Shown one piece after another: positions 18,121 through 26,955 of a stretch of 64,000 nt of DNA. Position 1 is the first letter of the stretch, and each line of letters begins with the position of its first letter. Source of the stretch: Lachnospiraceae bacterium (GTDB lineage Bacteria; Bacillota; Clostridia; Lachnospirales; Lachnospiraceae); NCBI GenBank assembly GCA_019423745.1, contig JAHZAV010000003.1:1-64000 (forward strand). The letters run 5' to 3'. Position numbers and translations under genes: made by a program. The notes below the pieces were generated by a model, which was not told the DNA's origin, did no database searches, and saw nothing but the letters and a program-made list of their open reading frames with translations.

Positions 18121-19644
18121 CTATTCTTTATCATCCATTTTCAACATTTCATCCAACTCCACAAGATTCTTTGCGATCTCCATTTCAAGCTCATGAAGAT
18201 TCGCCATAATCTCCTCTGTAGGCGGATATTCTACCGGAATATATTCCACTTCTTTATACTTGTTAATGGAAAGGTCATACTCATTGTCAACGATATCCTG
18301 TTTCTCCACAAAGAAAGACTGTTCCGTCCTTTTTCGTTCTGTCTCTTGATCCCGATTTCGGAATCTCTCTATAATATCCAGTATATCATTTTCATTAATT
18401 GGATTCCGTTTATCATCCAGGCTGAATCCATCCGCTTTCATGTCATAGAACCAGACCTTATCCGTTCCGCCATGTCCTGTTTTCGTAAAGATCAGGATAG
18501 CAGTGGAGACTCCTGCATAAGGTTTAAACACACCGGAAGGCATGGAGATCACTGCCTCCAGACAATTTTCTTCCACCAGTTCTTTCCGAATTGCTTTATG
18601 AGCTTTGGAAGAACCAAACAGAACTCCATCCGGTACAATACAGGCACATCTTCCGCCTGGTTTCAGCATTTTCAAAAACAATACCAAAAACAGAAGTTCC
18701 GTTTTCTTCGTCTTTGCAACTTTCAGCAAATCCTGAGATACGATATCGTAATCAAGACTTCCCTTAAACGGTGGATTTGCCAAAATCAGACTATATTTTT
18801 CCCTGTCCGGATTCTGATCAGAAAGGCTGTCTCTGTATTCAATATAAGGATTGTCCACTCCATGAGTCATCATATTCATGGCTCCGATACGCAGCATGGT
18901 CCGGTCCATATCAAATCCATGGAACATATGATTCATATAATGCTCTTTATTTTTTCGGTCAAAAAATACTTCTTCCTTTTTGTTTTCTTTCAGATATTCA
19001 CTAGCAGCCACCAGGAAACCAGACGTTCCGCAAGCAGGGTCACAGATGATTTCATTCGGTTTCGGATCCATCAGTTCCACCATCATTTTAATGATATGTC
19101 TTGGTGTTCGGAACTGTCCGTTTACTCCTGCTGTTGCTAACTTCGACAAGAGGTATTCATAGACGTCTCCTCTTGTATCTGCATTTTTCAACTGCGCCAT
19201 CTGATCATATATTTCATCCATGGCAGTCACAATTTTATCCAGCATCAGCGGTGTCGGTATTTTAAAGATTGCGTCACCCATATATTTGGCATAGGCACTT
19301 TCTTTATTTCCATGAAGATTTTTAATAAATGGGAACACCCATTCCTGCATAGTACTGTACATTTTCTGAGCCGGGAAATCATGGAATACGCTCCATTTCA
19401 ACTGATTGCCGGCAATTCGGCGATCTCCGATCAGGACTTCTTCTGCAAAAATACTCTCATATGGAAGACCAAGCATTGCACTTTCTTTAATATGAAGATT
19501 ATCCGCATCGTCCAGATCACGGATAAACATCAGATATGTCATCTGTTCAATCACATCCAACGGATTGGTAAGTCCTCCGGTCCAGAATATTTCCCATAAG
19601 CCGTCAATTTTATTTTTCAATTCACCTGTTATCATACGATTCAT
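18121..19644 (-). CDS. hsdM: Type I restriction-modification DNA methyltransferase (HsdM)
   Basis: A 507-residue adenine-N6 methyltransferase subunit. The N-terminal helical domain (IDGLWEIFWTGGLTNPLDVIEQM) precedes motif I in DPACGTSGFLVAAS (about 202-215) and the catalytic NPPF (about 291). LFGSSKAHKAIRKELVEE is the typical late motif. It modifies host DNA together with HsdS. Its start overlaps the Fic gene by 23 bases, so the Fic protein is translated from the same message. Confidence 0.95.
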   Translation of the reverse strand: MNRMITGELKNKIDGLWEIFWTGGLTNPLDVIEQMTYLMFIRDLDDADNLHIKESAMLGLPYESIFAEEVLIGDRRIAGNQLKWSVFHDFPAQKMYSTMQEWVFPFIKNLHGNKESAYAKYMGDAIFKIPTPLMLDKIVTAMDEIYDQMAQLKNADTRGDVYEYLLSKLATAGVNGQFRTPRHIIKMMVELMDPKPNEIICDPACGTSGFLVAASEYLKENKKEEVFFDRKNKEHYMNHMFHGFDMDRTMLRIGAMNMMTHGVDNPYIEYRDSLSDQNPDREKYSLILANPPFKGSLDYDIVSQDLLKVAKTKKTELLFLVLFLKMLKPGGRCACIVPDGVLFGSSKAHKAIRKELVEENCLEAVISMPSGVFKPYAGVSTAILIFTKTGHGGTDKVWFYDMKADGFSLDDKRNPINENDILDIIERFRNRDQETERKRTEQSFFVEKQDIVDNEYDLSINKYKEVEYIPVEYPPTEEIMANLHELEMEIAKNLVELDEMLKMDDKE

Positions 19645-20692
19645 TCTCCCTGTTCCATATATAGGCAGTATAACGACCGCCTCCGATTTTTAATATTTCA
19701 CCTTTTTTCACCATGTCTGTCAAAGCACGTTCCACCGTCACACGGCTGATATCAGGACATTTCTCCATGATCTGCGCTCTTGTCATCTTTCCTATTGATC
19801 CACGAACAATCTCACGAATACGCTCCGGTTTCGACATCCCGCTGGTAGCTAGCAGCTGTACTCTGGATGAAAAGTCACGGTAAGCTGCCACAATGACACC
19901 CAACATATACCGGACAAATGGTGCGTCATCATTTTCCTCTTCATGCCAGTTATAAGAACTCTCCTGCAGGGTTTCATAATAAGTTTCTTTTGTCTGTTCA
20001 ATCAGCTTTTCAATACTGATATACATTCCCACAATATATCCTGCCCGGTATAACAAAAGCAGCGTCAGCAAACGACTCATACGGCCATTTCCATCATTAA
20101 ACGGATGGATACACAAGAAATCCAATATAAACATGGGAATCAGGATCAATGGATCACACTGGGAATCCTTACAGGCATCCTGAAATGCATCACAGATTGC
20201 ATCGATATATGCCGGCGTTTCCCATGCCGGAACTGGCTGAAATCGTATCGATTTGTTTCCCTGTTCATCCTCCTGTGCAATCACATTATCGGATGACTTA
20301 AAACTGCCGCCCGCATTTCCTGCAAATTTATACAAATCCCGATGCAGTTGAAGGAAGATGGATGATTTTACGGGTATATAATCATAATTTTGATGTATCG
20401 TATTTAACACATCCCGATAACCCGCAATTTCTTTCTCACTTCTTGTTTTCGGCATCGTCTTATCTCGAACGATTTTTTTTAAACGATCATCCGAAGTATA
20501 GATACCTTCGATTTTATTGGACGCCTCCGTACTCTGAATTTTTGCAACTTCCAGCAGCTGGGTAAGCGTATCTGCTTTTGCCTCCACAAACAGCGTCTGC
20601 TCCCCTTTATACTCATGAATCTGCGCCACTAAAGCAACAATATCGGGTTGTAATAAACATTCATATCTTTTCTTATAATCAAAAGTTCTCAT
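19622..20692 (-). CDS. Fic domain protein with C-terminal winged helix
   Basis: A 356-residue Fic protein. The catalytic motif HPFNDGNGRMSR (about residues 195-206) is intact, so AMP transfer or a related reaction is expected. An N-terminal SNKIEG (about 58-63) matches the autoinhibitory (S/T)xxxE(G/N) helix, so activity is probably self-restrained. The last 80 residues (MTRAQIMEKCPDISRVTVERALTDM) form a winged helix, so it may repress its own operon. It is the first gene of the hsd operon and overlaps hsdM. Three TCTCGTCA boxes upstream are candidate binding sites. Confidence 0.92.
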   Translation of the reverse strand: MRTFDYKKRYECLLQPDIVALVAQIHEYKGEQTLFVEAKADTLTQLLEVAKIQSTEASNKIEGIYTSDDRLKKIVRDKTMPKTRSEKEIAGYRDVLNTIHQNYDYIPVKSSIFLQLHRDLYKFAGNAGGSFKSSDNVIAQEDEQGNKSIRFQPVPAWETPAYIDAICDAFQDACKDSQCDPLILIPMFILDFLCIHPFNDGNGRMSRLLTLLLLYRAGYIVGMYISIEKLIEQTKETYYETLQESSYNWHEEENDDAPFVRYMLGVIVAAYRDFSSRVQLLATSGMSKPERIREIVRGSIGKMTRAQIMEKCPDISRVTVERALTDMVKKGEILKIGGGRYTAYIWNRENESYDNR

Positions 20693-20765
20693 GAAATCTC
20701 CTTACAAAATCTCAAACTTAACTTAGTTTCATCTTATCACAAAACATCGTCATAATCAATTTCAA

Positions 20766-20813
20766 TCTCGTCATTTTCTTCATTTTGACGAGATTAAAGA
20801 CAAAATGACGAGA
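20766..20813. promoter_or_regulatory. Triple TCTCGTCA boxes upstream of the fic-hsd operon
   Basis: TCTCGTCATTTT at 20766-20777, the same core inverted at about 20786-20793, and inverted again at about 20801-20813. A likely promoter lies between these and the gene (minus strand TTGATT, 17 bases, TAAGAT). Repeated boxes upstream of a gene encoding a winged-helix protein suggest autoregulation. Confidence 0.5.
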
Positions 20814-20862
20814 ATAAAACTAGTATAAGAAATTGTTTCTCAAATCAGTCTTCAAATTACAA

Positions 20863-20897
20863 ATCCCCTCCCGGAAATTCCGGAAGAGGATCTTGCA
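20863..20897 (-). terminator. Terminator downstream of the relaxase unit
   Basis: On the minus strand CCTCTTCCGG pairs with CCGGGAGGGG around a short loop, followed by ATTTGTAATT. It separates the mobilization genes from the fic-hsd operon. Confidence 0.6.
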
Positions 20898-20921
20898 CTT
20901 CTAATTTACTGCTTTATTTTG

Positions 20922-21230
20922 CTACTGATTTACATTTTTTATAACGTCCATCATCAATAACACCCCCACCTGAATCCCAATCTCCATATACACACTGGCA
21001 GTTTCACTGGTCACTTCATTGGAAAGATCCAGCAGCTCCGATGTGGGATTCTTATCATATTTTGCTACTGTCTTTTCAAATCTAAGATACGGTTCCTCTA
21101 ACCGTTCCTCATAACTCCTGTTATCTTCTTCTGGTCCACTCCCAAACAAAAGATAATCCGCTATTCCCCGTATGGTTGCTCTTTCAAATATCTTTTCGAT
21201 GTACACTCCTAATTCCTCCTCTATCCGCAT
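20922..21230 (-). CDS. Small protein after the relaxase, unknown function
   Basis: A 102-residue acidic, helical protein without a signal or clear domain; it contains EEDNRSYEERLEEPYLRFEK. It begins 12 bases after the relaxase stop, in the same direction. Short proteins of this sort often accompany MobA/MobL genes in Lachnospiraceae elements. The ribosome site is weak. The ATG at 21230 is preferred over the adjacent TTG. Confidence 0.6.
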   Translation of the reverse strand: MRIEEELGVYIEKIFERATIRGIADYLLFGSGPEEDNRSYEERLEEPYLRFEKTVAKYDKNPTSELLDLSNEVTSETASVYMEIGIQVGVLLMMDVIKNVNQ

Positions 21231-21242
21231 CAAAACCTAATT

Positions 21243-22784
21243 CTACAGGCAATCTCTTCCATGACTCCTTTTCCGTTCTTTTTTCTGTTTCTGCTCCACG
21301 TCTCGTTTCTTTTCTTCCAGACGTTCATGAATACTTTTCTGCTTTGTCTGCTCTGGAACGTTGGCTTTGATCACCCAGTACTTCTTTTCCGGGATTCCCT
21401 TCTGATCCCATTCACTCTGAAGTTTCCGCACACCTTCCAGTTCAGTAACTGCAGCTTTATAGGCTTTCTTTACTTCCAGTGCATTTTTATATCCCTGCAT
21501 TTTAGGAATCTCGCTTAAAGTCTCCTGGGATTTCTTCAGCTCCTGCCGTTTTCCGGCGATCTTCTGCTCCAGTTCTTTCTTCTCTTTCCCATGAAACCAT
21601 TTTTTCTGCACTTCTTTCAGATCTTTCTCCAGCCTGATCTTTACTTTCTCAATGGCGTAAATCTTCTGTTCTGCTTTCTTCATCTTCTGCAAAATACGAT
21701 CCAGTCTCATTACTTCCGCTTCCTGCAGAGCTGAAGATGGCCTTTCTCCTTTTGCCGACTCCGGCAGTGGTGCCGGTGTCACATCAAATTTCAGATCATG
21801 ACGGATCAGCGGGTTTCCTCTTGCGTCAAATTCTCCGTTCCGGATCTCTTTCATAAACTGAATGAATCCTCTCAGTTTCCCGATGGCCTTCTGCAGGATG
21901 CTTCGGAACTGATCCGGCTTCCAGCCTTCCTTAATGATTGATTCTTGAGCAGGCACAGTGATCTCTTTTTTCTTCACCTGGCGCAATTCTTCCTCTGTCA
22001 CTCCTTCCGTCACTGCCCGGTCCACCATATGATTCCATTCCTGCCGGAGATAATTATCAATTCGGATCTCCTCTGCCTTTGGATTGTTCTTTCCAATCTT
22101 TCTGGTAGGCAGATAAGGACTGTTCTTATCAAACACCTTCAGCTTCTCTGCCGGATCTTTTACCAGTTCATTGATAAGATCCGTATAGTAATATTTCATT
22201 TCTTCCGTAAACTTCTTGGACTTGAATTCCTGGTTTTTCGGTTTGAAAAGATTAGTTTCATAAACTTCTCCCTTCTTAACGATCCTGCATCCCGGCCGGA
22301 TCTCTCCACGTTCATCCAGGATCTCTTTCTTCGTCCGTACGTGTCTTCCGCTTTCGTTATAGAACATATTCCTTGCAGCAATCTTTCTTTCCGGAACATC
22401 TAATTCCTGTCTTTCGGAAAAGATCAGATGAATATGAAGATTGGTTTTTGCTTTATTATGGTGCAGAGCGCTTGCCACCGCCATATCATATTTCTCCACA
22501 AACTTGGCGGAAAAATATTTCAGCAGCATATCCGGATCATATTGGATCAGGCTTGGCGGCAGCATGATGATCAGCTCTCTCGCCTCAATACATTTACCCT
22601 CTGTACCGCTTTTTCTGAAATCCTCCTGATTTTCTTTTGAAAGGTAAGTCCAATATTTTGACTCCACATTTGTAAAGGTGGCATATAAATTTTCCTGTCG
22701 TTTCGAATCCGAGATATAACGCACCCTGCCTCTGACATTAGGCAGTTTAACCACCTGAAGAAAACTGTTTTTTCCATTTGTCAT
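21243..22784 (-). CDS. MobA/MobL family relaxase
   Basis: A 513-residue MOBQ-type relaxase that would nick and transfer the element as a single strand. The histidine motif NLHIHLIFSER (about residues 114-124) is the metal-binding centre, and the catalytic Tyr is expected in the N-terminal 30 residues (for example YISDSKRQENLY). The C-terminal half is a long charged coiled coil with many Lys and Glu. A 369-base region upstream has strong inverted repeats and is the probable oriT. With no secretion genes in the element, it must borrow a conjugation channel. Confidence 0.88.
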   Translation of the reverse strand: MTNGKNSFLQVVKLPNVRGRVRYISDSKRQENLYATFTNVESKYWTYLSKENQEDFRKSGTEGKCIEARELIIMLPPSLIQYDPDMLLKYFSAKFVEKYDMAVASALHHNKAKTNLHIHLIFSERQELDVPERKIAARNMFYNESGRHVRTKKEILDERGEIRPGCRIVKKGEVYETNLFKPKNQEFKSKKFTEEMKYYYTDLINELVKDPAEKLKVFDKNSPYLPTRKIGKNNPKAEEIRIDNYLRQEWNHMVDRAVTEGVTEEELRQVKKKEITVPAQESIIKEGWKPDQFRSILQKAIGKLRGFIQFMKEIRNGEFDARGNPLIRHDLKFDVTPAPLPESAKGERPSSALQEAEVMRLDRILQKMKKAEQKIYAIEKVKIRLEKDLKEVQKKWFHGKEKKELEQKIAGKRQELKKSQETLSEIPKMQGYKNALEVKKAYKAAVTELEGVRKLQSEWDQKGIPEKKYWVIKANVPEQTKQKSIHERLEEKKRDVEQKQKKERKRSHGRDCL

Positions 22785-22863
22785 GTATCTCCTTTCCGGC
22801 GGTGGTACGTCAGATCATCCCTCTATTTACACGCCGGTCTGCCCCGCAGGGCCTTCCGGAGGA

Positions 22864-22969
22864 TTCCCTTAAGGAAGCGCCGGTGGCAGTTTCTTAAGGG
22901 AAAAGCTCGACGCAGTCGCGAAATACACAGAGTATAAATCGTCAGATTTGTGCGATGGGTGTATTTCGC
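22864..22969. other. Candidate origin of transfer with inverted repeats
   Basis: Two inverted repeats upstream of the relaxase gene: TTCCCTTAAG (22864-22873) with CTTAAGGGAA (22893-22902), and GCGAAATACAC (22918-22928) with GTGTATTTCGC (22959-22969). The second encloses a nested AAATC/GATTT hairpin. Location next to a MobA/MobL gene and the repeat structure are typical of oriT; the nick site cannot be assigned. Confidence 0.55.
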
Positions 22970-23077
22970 TCTCAATCGCCGAGGGCTTAATTTCTGGCGT
23001 ATCCGCCTTTTTCTTTCTGCCCGTATCCGGGCCTTATTTCACTCCTGTGTTTTTAACTTTCAAAGTTTTTTTCTCCC

Positions 23078-23125
23078 TGTTCACACTTCCCTGTTCACAA
23101 ACTTGTGAACAAACTTTTGTGAACA
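23078..23125. repeat. Symmetric cluster of four TGTTCACA boxes
   Basis: TGTTCACA at 23078-23085 and 23092-23099, then inverted TGTGAACA at 23104-23111 and 23118-23125. Both pairs are 14 bases apart and the cluster is symmetric about 23101. It lies between the VapE stop and the relaxase start; it could be iterons for replication or an operator for the mob gene. Confidence 0.65.
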
Positions 23126-23153
23126 AGGCTCAAAACATTTTTAAAGTTAACTT

Positions 23154-24503
23154 TTACTCAAAAGGTAACTCCTCATTTTCATCCACTTTCATGAATCCAT
23201 CCGGGTCTTTTTTCGGACGGATCCGTTTCCATGAACGCTGAGTTCCCAGTCCCCCGGAGAACCGGTGATTTCCATGTTTTTCCCATCCGGTGATCTCATT
23301 GTCCATCAGATCTCCGATCTCTTTGGACTGCCATTTCGGCACAATGCCTTCCTGATGAAACACTTCCTGGTAGATGATGGTAGAGCAGACATAATCCTCT
23401 TCGTAGTTGTCCAGAAAAGCCTGGATCATTCCGGTCTGTGTATCCTCCGGCATAAAATCCTTCTGCAGGGATTTCACATAGTCTTCCATATCCGGAGAGA
23501 AAGTCAGCAGGATCTTTTCCGTCTTATAGATCACCATTGCCTCCGCCCATGCCTGGATGATATACTCCCTGGATTCTTTCTCATTTTTATATACCGTCAC
23601 TTCCGCTTTTTCCGGGCAGACTTTCACCGGACCGAACCGCCGGTTCCCGGTCCTGTCAAAAGGAAGGAATGCCAGGTCATTGGATGTCCCGCAGAATACA
23701 CACTGGCGGTACCGATCCTCCGCCCGTCTTTCATACGGGATCCGGTAAGTATCCTTCTGCCTACTCAGGAAAGATTTGGTTTCCTCAATACTTTTGGCGT
23801 TAGCCACCGCATTCATTTCTGACATTTCCACGATCCAGTGGCCCTGCAGATATTCATAAACTTTCTTGTCATCCAGCCGTTTCATATCATCCGTGAACCA
23901 CTCATCTTTAATTGCCAGATATTTGAAAAAGGTGGATTTCCCTGTTCCCTGTCCGCCTACCAGGCAGAGCATGATGTCATATTTGGTTCCCGGTTCATAC
24001 AGTCTGCTGATAGCTGCCATCATGTGCATCTTCATGATTTCTCCGGTATACTCCTGATCTTCAGCTCCGAAAAAATGTGTCAGCATATGGCTGATCCTTG
24101 GTGTCCCATCCCAGGTAAGCCCTTCCAGAAAATCGATGATGGGATGAAAGCTGTTATTATTCGCCACAATGTCCACGGCTTTGGTGATCACCCGGTCACT
24201 GGTCAGCCCGTAATTCTTTTCCAGATAGAGAGACAGGTTGTTCATATCTGTATCTGTCATCTGAACGCCTCTTCTCTTCCATGGCACCTTTTTCATGATA
24301 TCGATCTGGCAGGTCATCTCGTTTCTGCAGATGGCGCCTTTCAGGCAGGGATCATGATCCAGAACATACTTGCAGTTCTGAATGGACTGCCGGATCTTTC
24401 CTTTGTCCGTCACATCCAGGGATCCGCGGATCTCTTCTGTACTCAGCATTTCATCCTCTACAATCTTTTCTAATTTCTTCAAGGACTCCTCGCTGATATT
24501 CAT
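23154..24503 (-). CDS. VapE-type replication helicase/ATPase
   Basis: About 449 residues. Walker A is GGQGTGKSTFFKYLA (about residue 180), and EMSEMNAVANAKSIEETKSFLSR is the family's typical region after Walker B. Virulence-associated E family proteins act with a primase to replicate mobile elements. The frame is open to 24617, but ATG at 24503 is the sensible start because the upstream part overlaps the primase and looks non-native; GGAGGT lies about 25 bases before it, so an intermediate start is possible. It overlaps the primase gene by about 50 bases. Confidence 0.85.
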   Translation of the reverse strand: MNISEESLKKLEKIVEDEMLSTEEIRGSLDVTDKGKIRQSIQNCKYVLDHDPCLKGAICRNEMTCQIDIMKKVPWKRRGVQMTDTDMNNLSLYLEKNYGLTSDRVITKAVDIVANNNSFHPIIDFLEGLTWDGTPRISHMLTHFFGAEDQEYTGEIMKMHMMAAISRLYEPGTKYDIMLCLVGGQGTGKSTFFKYLAIKDEWFTDDMKRLDDKKVYEYLQGHWIVEMSEMNAVANAKSIEETKSFLSRQKDTYRIPYERRAEDRYRQCVFCGTSNDLAFLPFDRTGNRRFGPVKVCPEKAEVTVYKNEKESREYIIQAWAEAMVIYKTEKILLTFSPDMEDYVKSLQKDFMPEDTQTGMIQAFLDNYEEDYVCSTIIYQEVFHQEGIVPKWQSKEIGDLMDNEITGWEKHGNHRFSGGLGTQRSWKRIRPKKDPDGFMKVDENEELPFE

Positions 24504-25098
24504 CCATTCTCTGCTCAATATCCGCCACCTCCTTCCTCTTGTCCATAAAGAATTGGGCAATCTCTTCTCCGCTTCCGGCCAGCAGGATATCCAGATAAGC
24601 ATTGATCTTCCATTCATTACTCAATGCCTCCAGAAAATGTTCCTCCTCAAAAGGATCCTGTCGCGATGAGTAAAATTTCTTCCAGAATCTGATCCACGAC
24701 AGATAGTCAGTCAAAACCTTTACCGCATGATTTTTCCAGTCCAGGATCTTGTTTTTTACGGGAAAATGATACCGACTTTGTACCATTGCGTATGCCCTGT
24801 TCCTGGACTTCCCCGGTGCATGTTTCTTCTTTTCAGACTGAATCGGCAGTCCAAAATCTGTGATCAGCTTCTGTGCCGCCTCGAACTGGGATATCCCAAA
24901 CAGTCTGGAAGTAAAATCTATAACGTCTCCTTTTGCTCCGCAGGCAAAACAATAGTAGTTTTGGTCAATCTTCATACTGGGATGGTGATCATCATGGAAG
25001 GGGCAGCATGCCATCTTATTCCGGTTGATCTTGATCCCATACTGTTCCGCAACCTGCAAAGCAGTAAGATACTCTTTGATTTCTTTAAAAATGTTCAT
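24451..25098 (-). CDS. CHC2 zinc-finger primase-like protein
   Basis: A 215-residue protein. Residues about 30-65 form a CHC2 zinc finger: CCPFHDDHHPSM followed by YYCFACGAKGDVIDF. This is the DNA-binding domain of DnaG-type primases; no toprim catalytic core follows, so it probably works with the VapE protein. GGAGG is eight bases before the ATG. It overlaps the VapE gene and together they are likely the element's replication module. A possible antisense RNA lies across its leader (25162-25294). Confidence 0.88.
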   Translation of the reverse strand: MNIFKEIKEYLTALQVAEQYGIKINRNKMACCPFHDDHHPSMKIDQNYYCFACGAKGDVIDFTSRLFGISQFEAAQKLITDFGLPIQSEKKKHAPGKSRNRAYAMVQSRYHFPVKNKILDWKNHAVKVLTDYLSWIRFWKKFYSSRQDPFEEEHFLEALSNEWKINAYLDILLAGSGEEIAQFFMDKRKEVADIEQRMDEYQRGVLEEIRKDCRG

Positions 25099-25161
25099 GT
25101 CTTTTCCTCCTTTGTCATATTTTTTCTTTCATTCACAGGAGGAATTTGCTATAATGCAAAT

Positions 25162-25294
25162 AGAACTATTTGCATTTAGACAGACTCCTCCCGTAGAAGG
25201 AAGGTTTTCTGTTTATGGGGCTTTACCAGAGCCCGCATTAGTTTTGGCTTGATGTGAGAATGTCCTTGTTACCAGCAAGGGCATTTTCTTTTTG
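25162..25294 (+). ncRNA. Candidate antisense small RNA opposite the primase leader
   Basis: On the plus strand an extended -10 box (TGCTATAAT, 25147-25155) is followed by about 135 bases with a GGGCT/AGCCC hairpin and then a terminator-like stem at about 25257-25286 (AATGTCCTTG paired with CAAGGGCATT) ending in TTTTCTTTTT. No reasonable protein is encoded. The minus strand here would be the leader of the primase-VapE message, so a counter-transcript controlling replication is plausible. The -35 box is weak. Confidence 0.45.
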
Positions 25295-25295
25295 T

Positions 25296-25643
25296 TCAGA
25301 AACACTTCCTGATCTCTGCATGCTGTGATTCCTCCTTCATCCCGTTCAGTGTCAGAGCCACCATCTGCAGGGTTGTTAATAAATCTTCATCCGGGCTTTC
25401 TCCGGTTTCCAGCCTTTTCAATTCCTGATAGATCTTGTCCATCTGTAGCTTCAGTGCTTTATAGATTCTGGAACTTCCCTGTATAGTTACTTCCCAGTCC
25501 ATCAGTTTTCTGAGAATATAATCCTGTTTCTGAAGTCCCGACAGCGAAACCATGCAGTCTATCATCTCCCACTCTCTTTGTGAAACACGGAATGCAACTG
25601 TCCGGTTTCTCCACCTTCCTTTACTATCTTTGGATTTTTGCAT
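25296..25643 (-). CDS. Ribbon-helix-helix mobilization-type protein
   Basis: A 115-residue basic protein. VAFRVSQREWEMIDCMV followed by GLQKQDYILRKLMDWEV is a ribbon-helix-helix arrangement as found in MobC-like relaxosome accessory proteins. The remainder is helical. It overlaps the 3' end of the integrase gene by 20 bases. It may bind the oriT region or act as a regulator; family placement is by pattern only. Confidence 0.7.
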   Translation of the reverse strand: MQKSKDSKGRWRNRTVAFRVSQREWEMIDCMVSLSGLQKQDYILRKLMDWEVTIQGSSRIYKALKLQMDKIYQELKRLETGESPDEDLLTTLQMVALTLNGMKEESQHAEIRKCF

Positions 25644-26733
25644 AGAGATCCTCCTTTTCCATGTTCATACGCTCCTGTTCAAGTCTCTCAGCCATCTTAT
25701 CCTGAACATCCGGAAACAGATGTGCATATTTCAGTGTGATCTTCTCAGCTTCATGCCCCATCCTTTCAGCAATCTCAAATGGAGTAAATCCCATATGGAT
25801 CATTAAGGACACATGACTGTGACGAAGTGCATGGACTTTAATCCTTTTTAATCCGGCTTCTTTTGCTCCTCTCCGAAGTTCGTGATCCAGATACGATTTG
25901 GTAAAAGGAAAGATTCTCTCTTCCGGCTGCAGATTATAGAACATTGCCATATATTCCTTCATGGATTCACACAGGAAAAGCGGCATTTTAATGATTCTGT
26001 TGCTTTTCACCGTTTTGGGCGATGTGATAATATCTCTTCCCTTTGAACGGTGAAAGGTCTTGCTGATCTTCACGGTTTTTGCCTCCAGGTCAAAATCTGA
26101 TGCTGTCAAAGCCAGCAGCTCGCCGGATCGTAACCCGCACCAGTACAGCATCTCAAATGCGTAGAAAGATCTTGGCTTATCCATCATGGTTGCGGAAAAT
26201 CTCAGATATTCCTCCTGAGTCCAGATCTCCACTTCTTTCGGTTTCTCTGCTTTGAACCCTCCGGCCCTTTTTGCAGGATTATTGGGCAGGTTATAAAAGT
26301 TCACCGCATGATTGAAAATAGCGGACAGCTGTGCATGGATTGTTCTCAGATATTCTCCTGAATAAGGCTTGCCCTTCTCGTCTCTGTATTTCAGCAGTTC
26401 ATTCTGCCATGCAATCACATCCTTGGGTGTAATCTCAGCAATTTTTCTTTGCCCGAAATAAGGCAGAATCTTGGTCCTTACCAGATTGCCTTTGATCTCC
26501 CAGGTGCTTTCCTTCACTCTTGCTTTCTTGTTATTCGAATAAATATCGTAAAAGCTCTCAAAGGTCATATCCAGTTTGGCACCCTGTTTTAACAGTTCTT
26601 CCCGTTCCCAGGCCTGAGCCTCTCTTTTGGTGCGGAATCCTCTTTTCTGGGTCTGTTTCCTCTCGCCCTTCCAATTGGTATAGCGGTAAATACATCGCCA
26701 GGTGCCATTTTTTTCGTCTTTGTATACTGACAT
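25624..26733 (-). CDS. Tyrosine integrase of the guaA-inserted element
   Basis: A 369-residue phage-type recombinase. The N-terminal AP2-like DNA-binding part (GTWRCIYRYTNWKGERKQ) precedes a SAM-like core-binding domain and the catalytic domain with Arg in WCGLRSGELLALT (about 205), HxxR in HALRHSHVSL (about 308-317) and the nucleophile Tyr in TLKYAHLFP (about 343). It would act on the 13-bp repeat at the guaA end. It is preceded by a 59-residue excisionase-like gene. Confidence 0.93.
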   Translation of the reverse strand: MSVYKDEKNGTWRCIYRYTNWKGERKQTQKRGFRTKREAQAWEREELLKQGAKLDMTFESFYDIYSNNKKARVKESTWEIKGNLVRTKILPYFGQRKIAEITPKDVIAWQNELLKYRDEKGKPYSGEYLRTIHAQLSAIFNHAVNFYNLPNNPAKRAGGFKAEKPKEVEIWTQEEYLRFSATMMDKPRSFYAFEMLYWCGLRSGELLALTASDFDLEAKTVKISKTFHRSKGRDIITSPKTVKSNRIIKMPLFLCESMKEYMAMFYNLQPEERIFPFTKSYLDHELRRGAKEAGLKRIKVHALRHSHVSLMIHMGFTPFEIAERMGHEAEKITLKYAHLFPDVQDKMAERLEQERMNMEKEDLYAKIQR

Positions 26734-26751
26734 ATCATCACTCCCTTCTCA

Positions 26752-26931
26752 TCATTCTCTGTAGCATACTTTTTTCAGGAAATAATTCGTATTTACTCTT
26801 CCTCCCACAGTCAGATAGCCCATATCATTCAGCTCCTTATTAAGCTGCCTCACTACCTTGTAGGCGTAGGATTTAGATACGCTCATCTCCTTTGCAACAT
26901 CATCCACTGTCATAAATGTTTTTTCATCCAT
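26752..26931 (-). CDS. Excisionase-like small helix-turn-helix protein
   Basis: A 59-residue frame starting MDEKTFMTVDDVAKEMSV and continuing SKSYAYKVVRQLNKELNDMG, a helix-turn-helix typical of Xis or AlpA-like proteins. It ends 18 bases before the integrase start, in the same direction. A GGAG-type site lies just before its ATG. Directionality control of excision is the expected role, from position and size. Confidence 0.75.
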   Translation of the reverse strand: MDEKTFMTVDDVAKEMSVSKSYAYKVVRQLNKELNDMGYLTVGGRVNTNYFLKKVCYRE

Positions 26932-26955
26932 AGTTTTTCTCCTTTCTTAACTCTT

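Larger units (their letters stand above)
22785..23153. other. Non-coding mob/replication control region
   Basis: A 369-base stretch without genes, containing the oriT-like repeats at 22864-22969 and the four-box cluster at 23078-23125. Confidence 0.6.

Noticed and set aside
18193..19140. 315-codon plus-strand frame
   Set aside because: It is antisense to hsdM, which has intact methyltransferase motifs; the composition looks like a shadow frame.
23078..23125. CRISPR-like array
   Set aside because: Four short boxes in mirrored pairs with six-base gaps; no repeat-spacer structure and no cas genes.
24504..24617. N-terminal extension of the VapE protein
   Set aside because: The extra 38 residues overlap the primase gene in another frame, are Trp/Arg-rich and do not look like family sequence.
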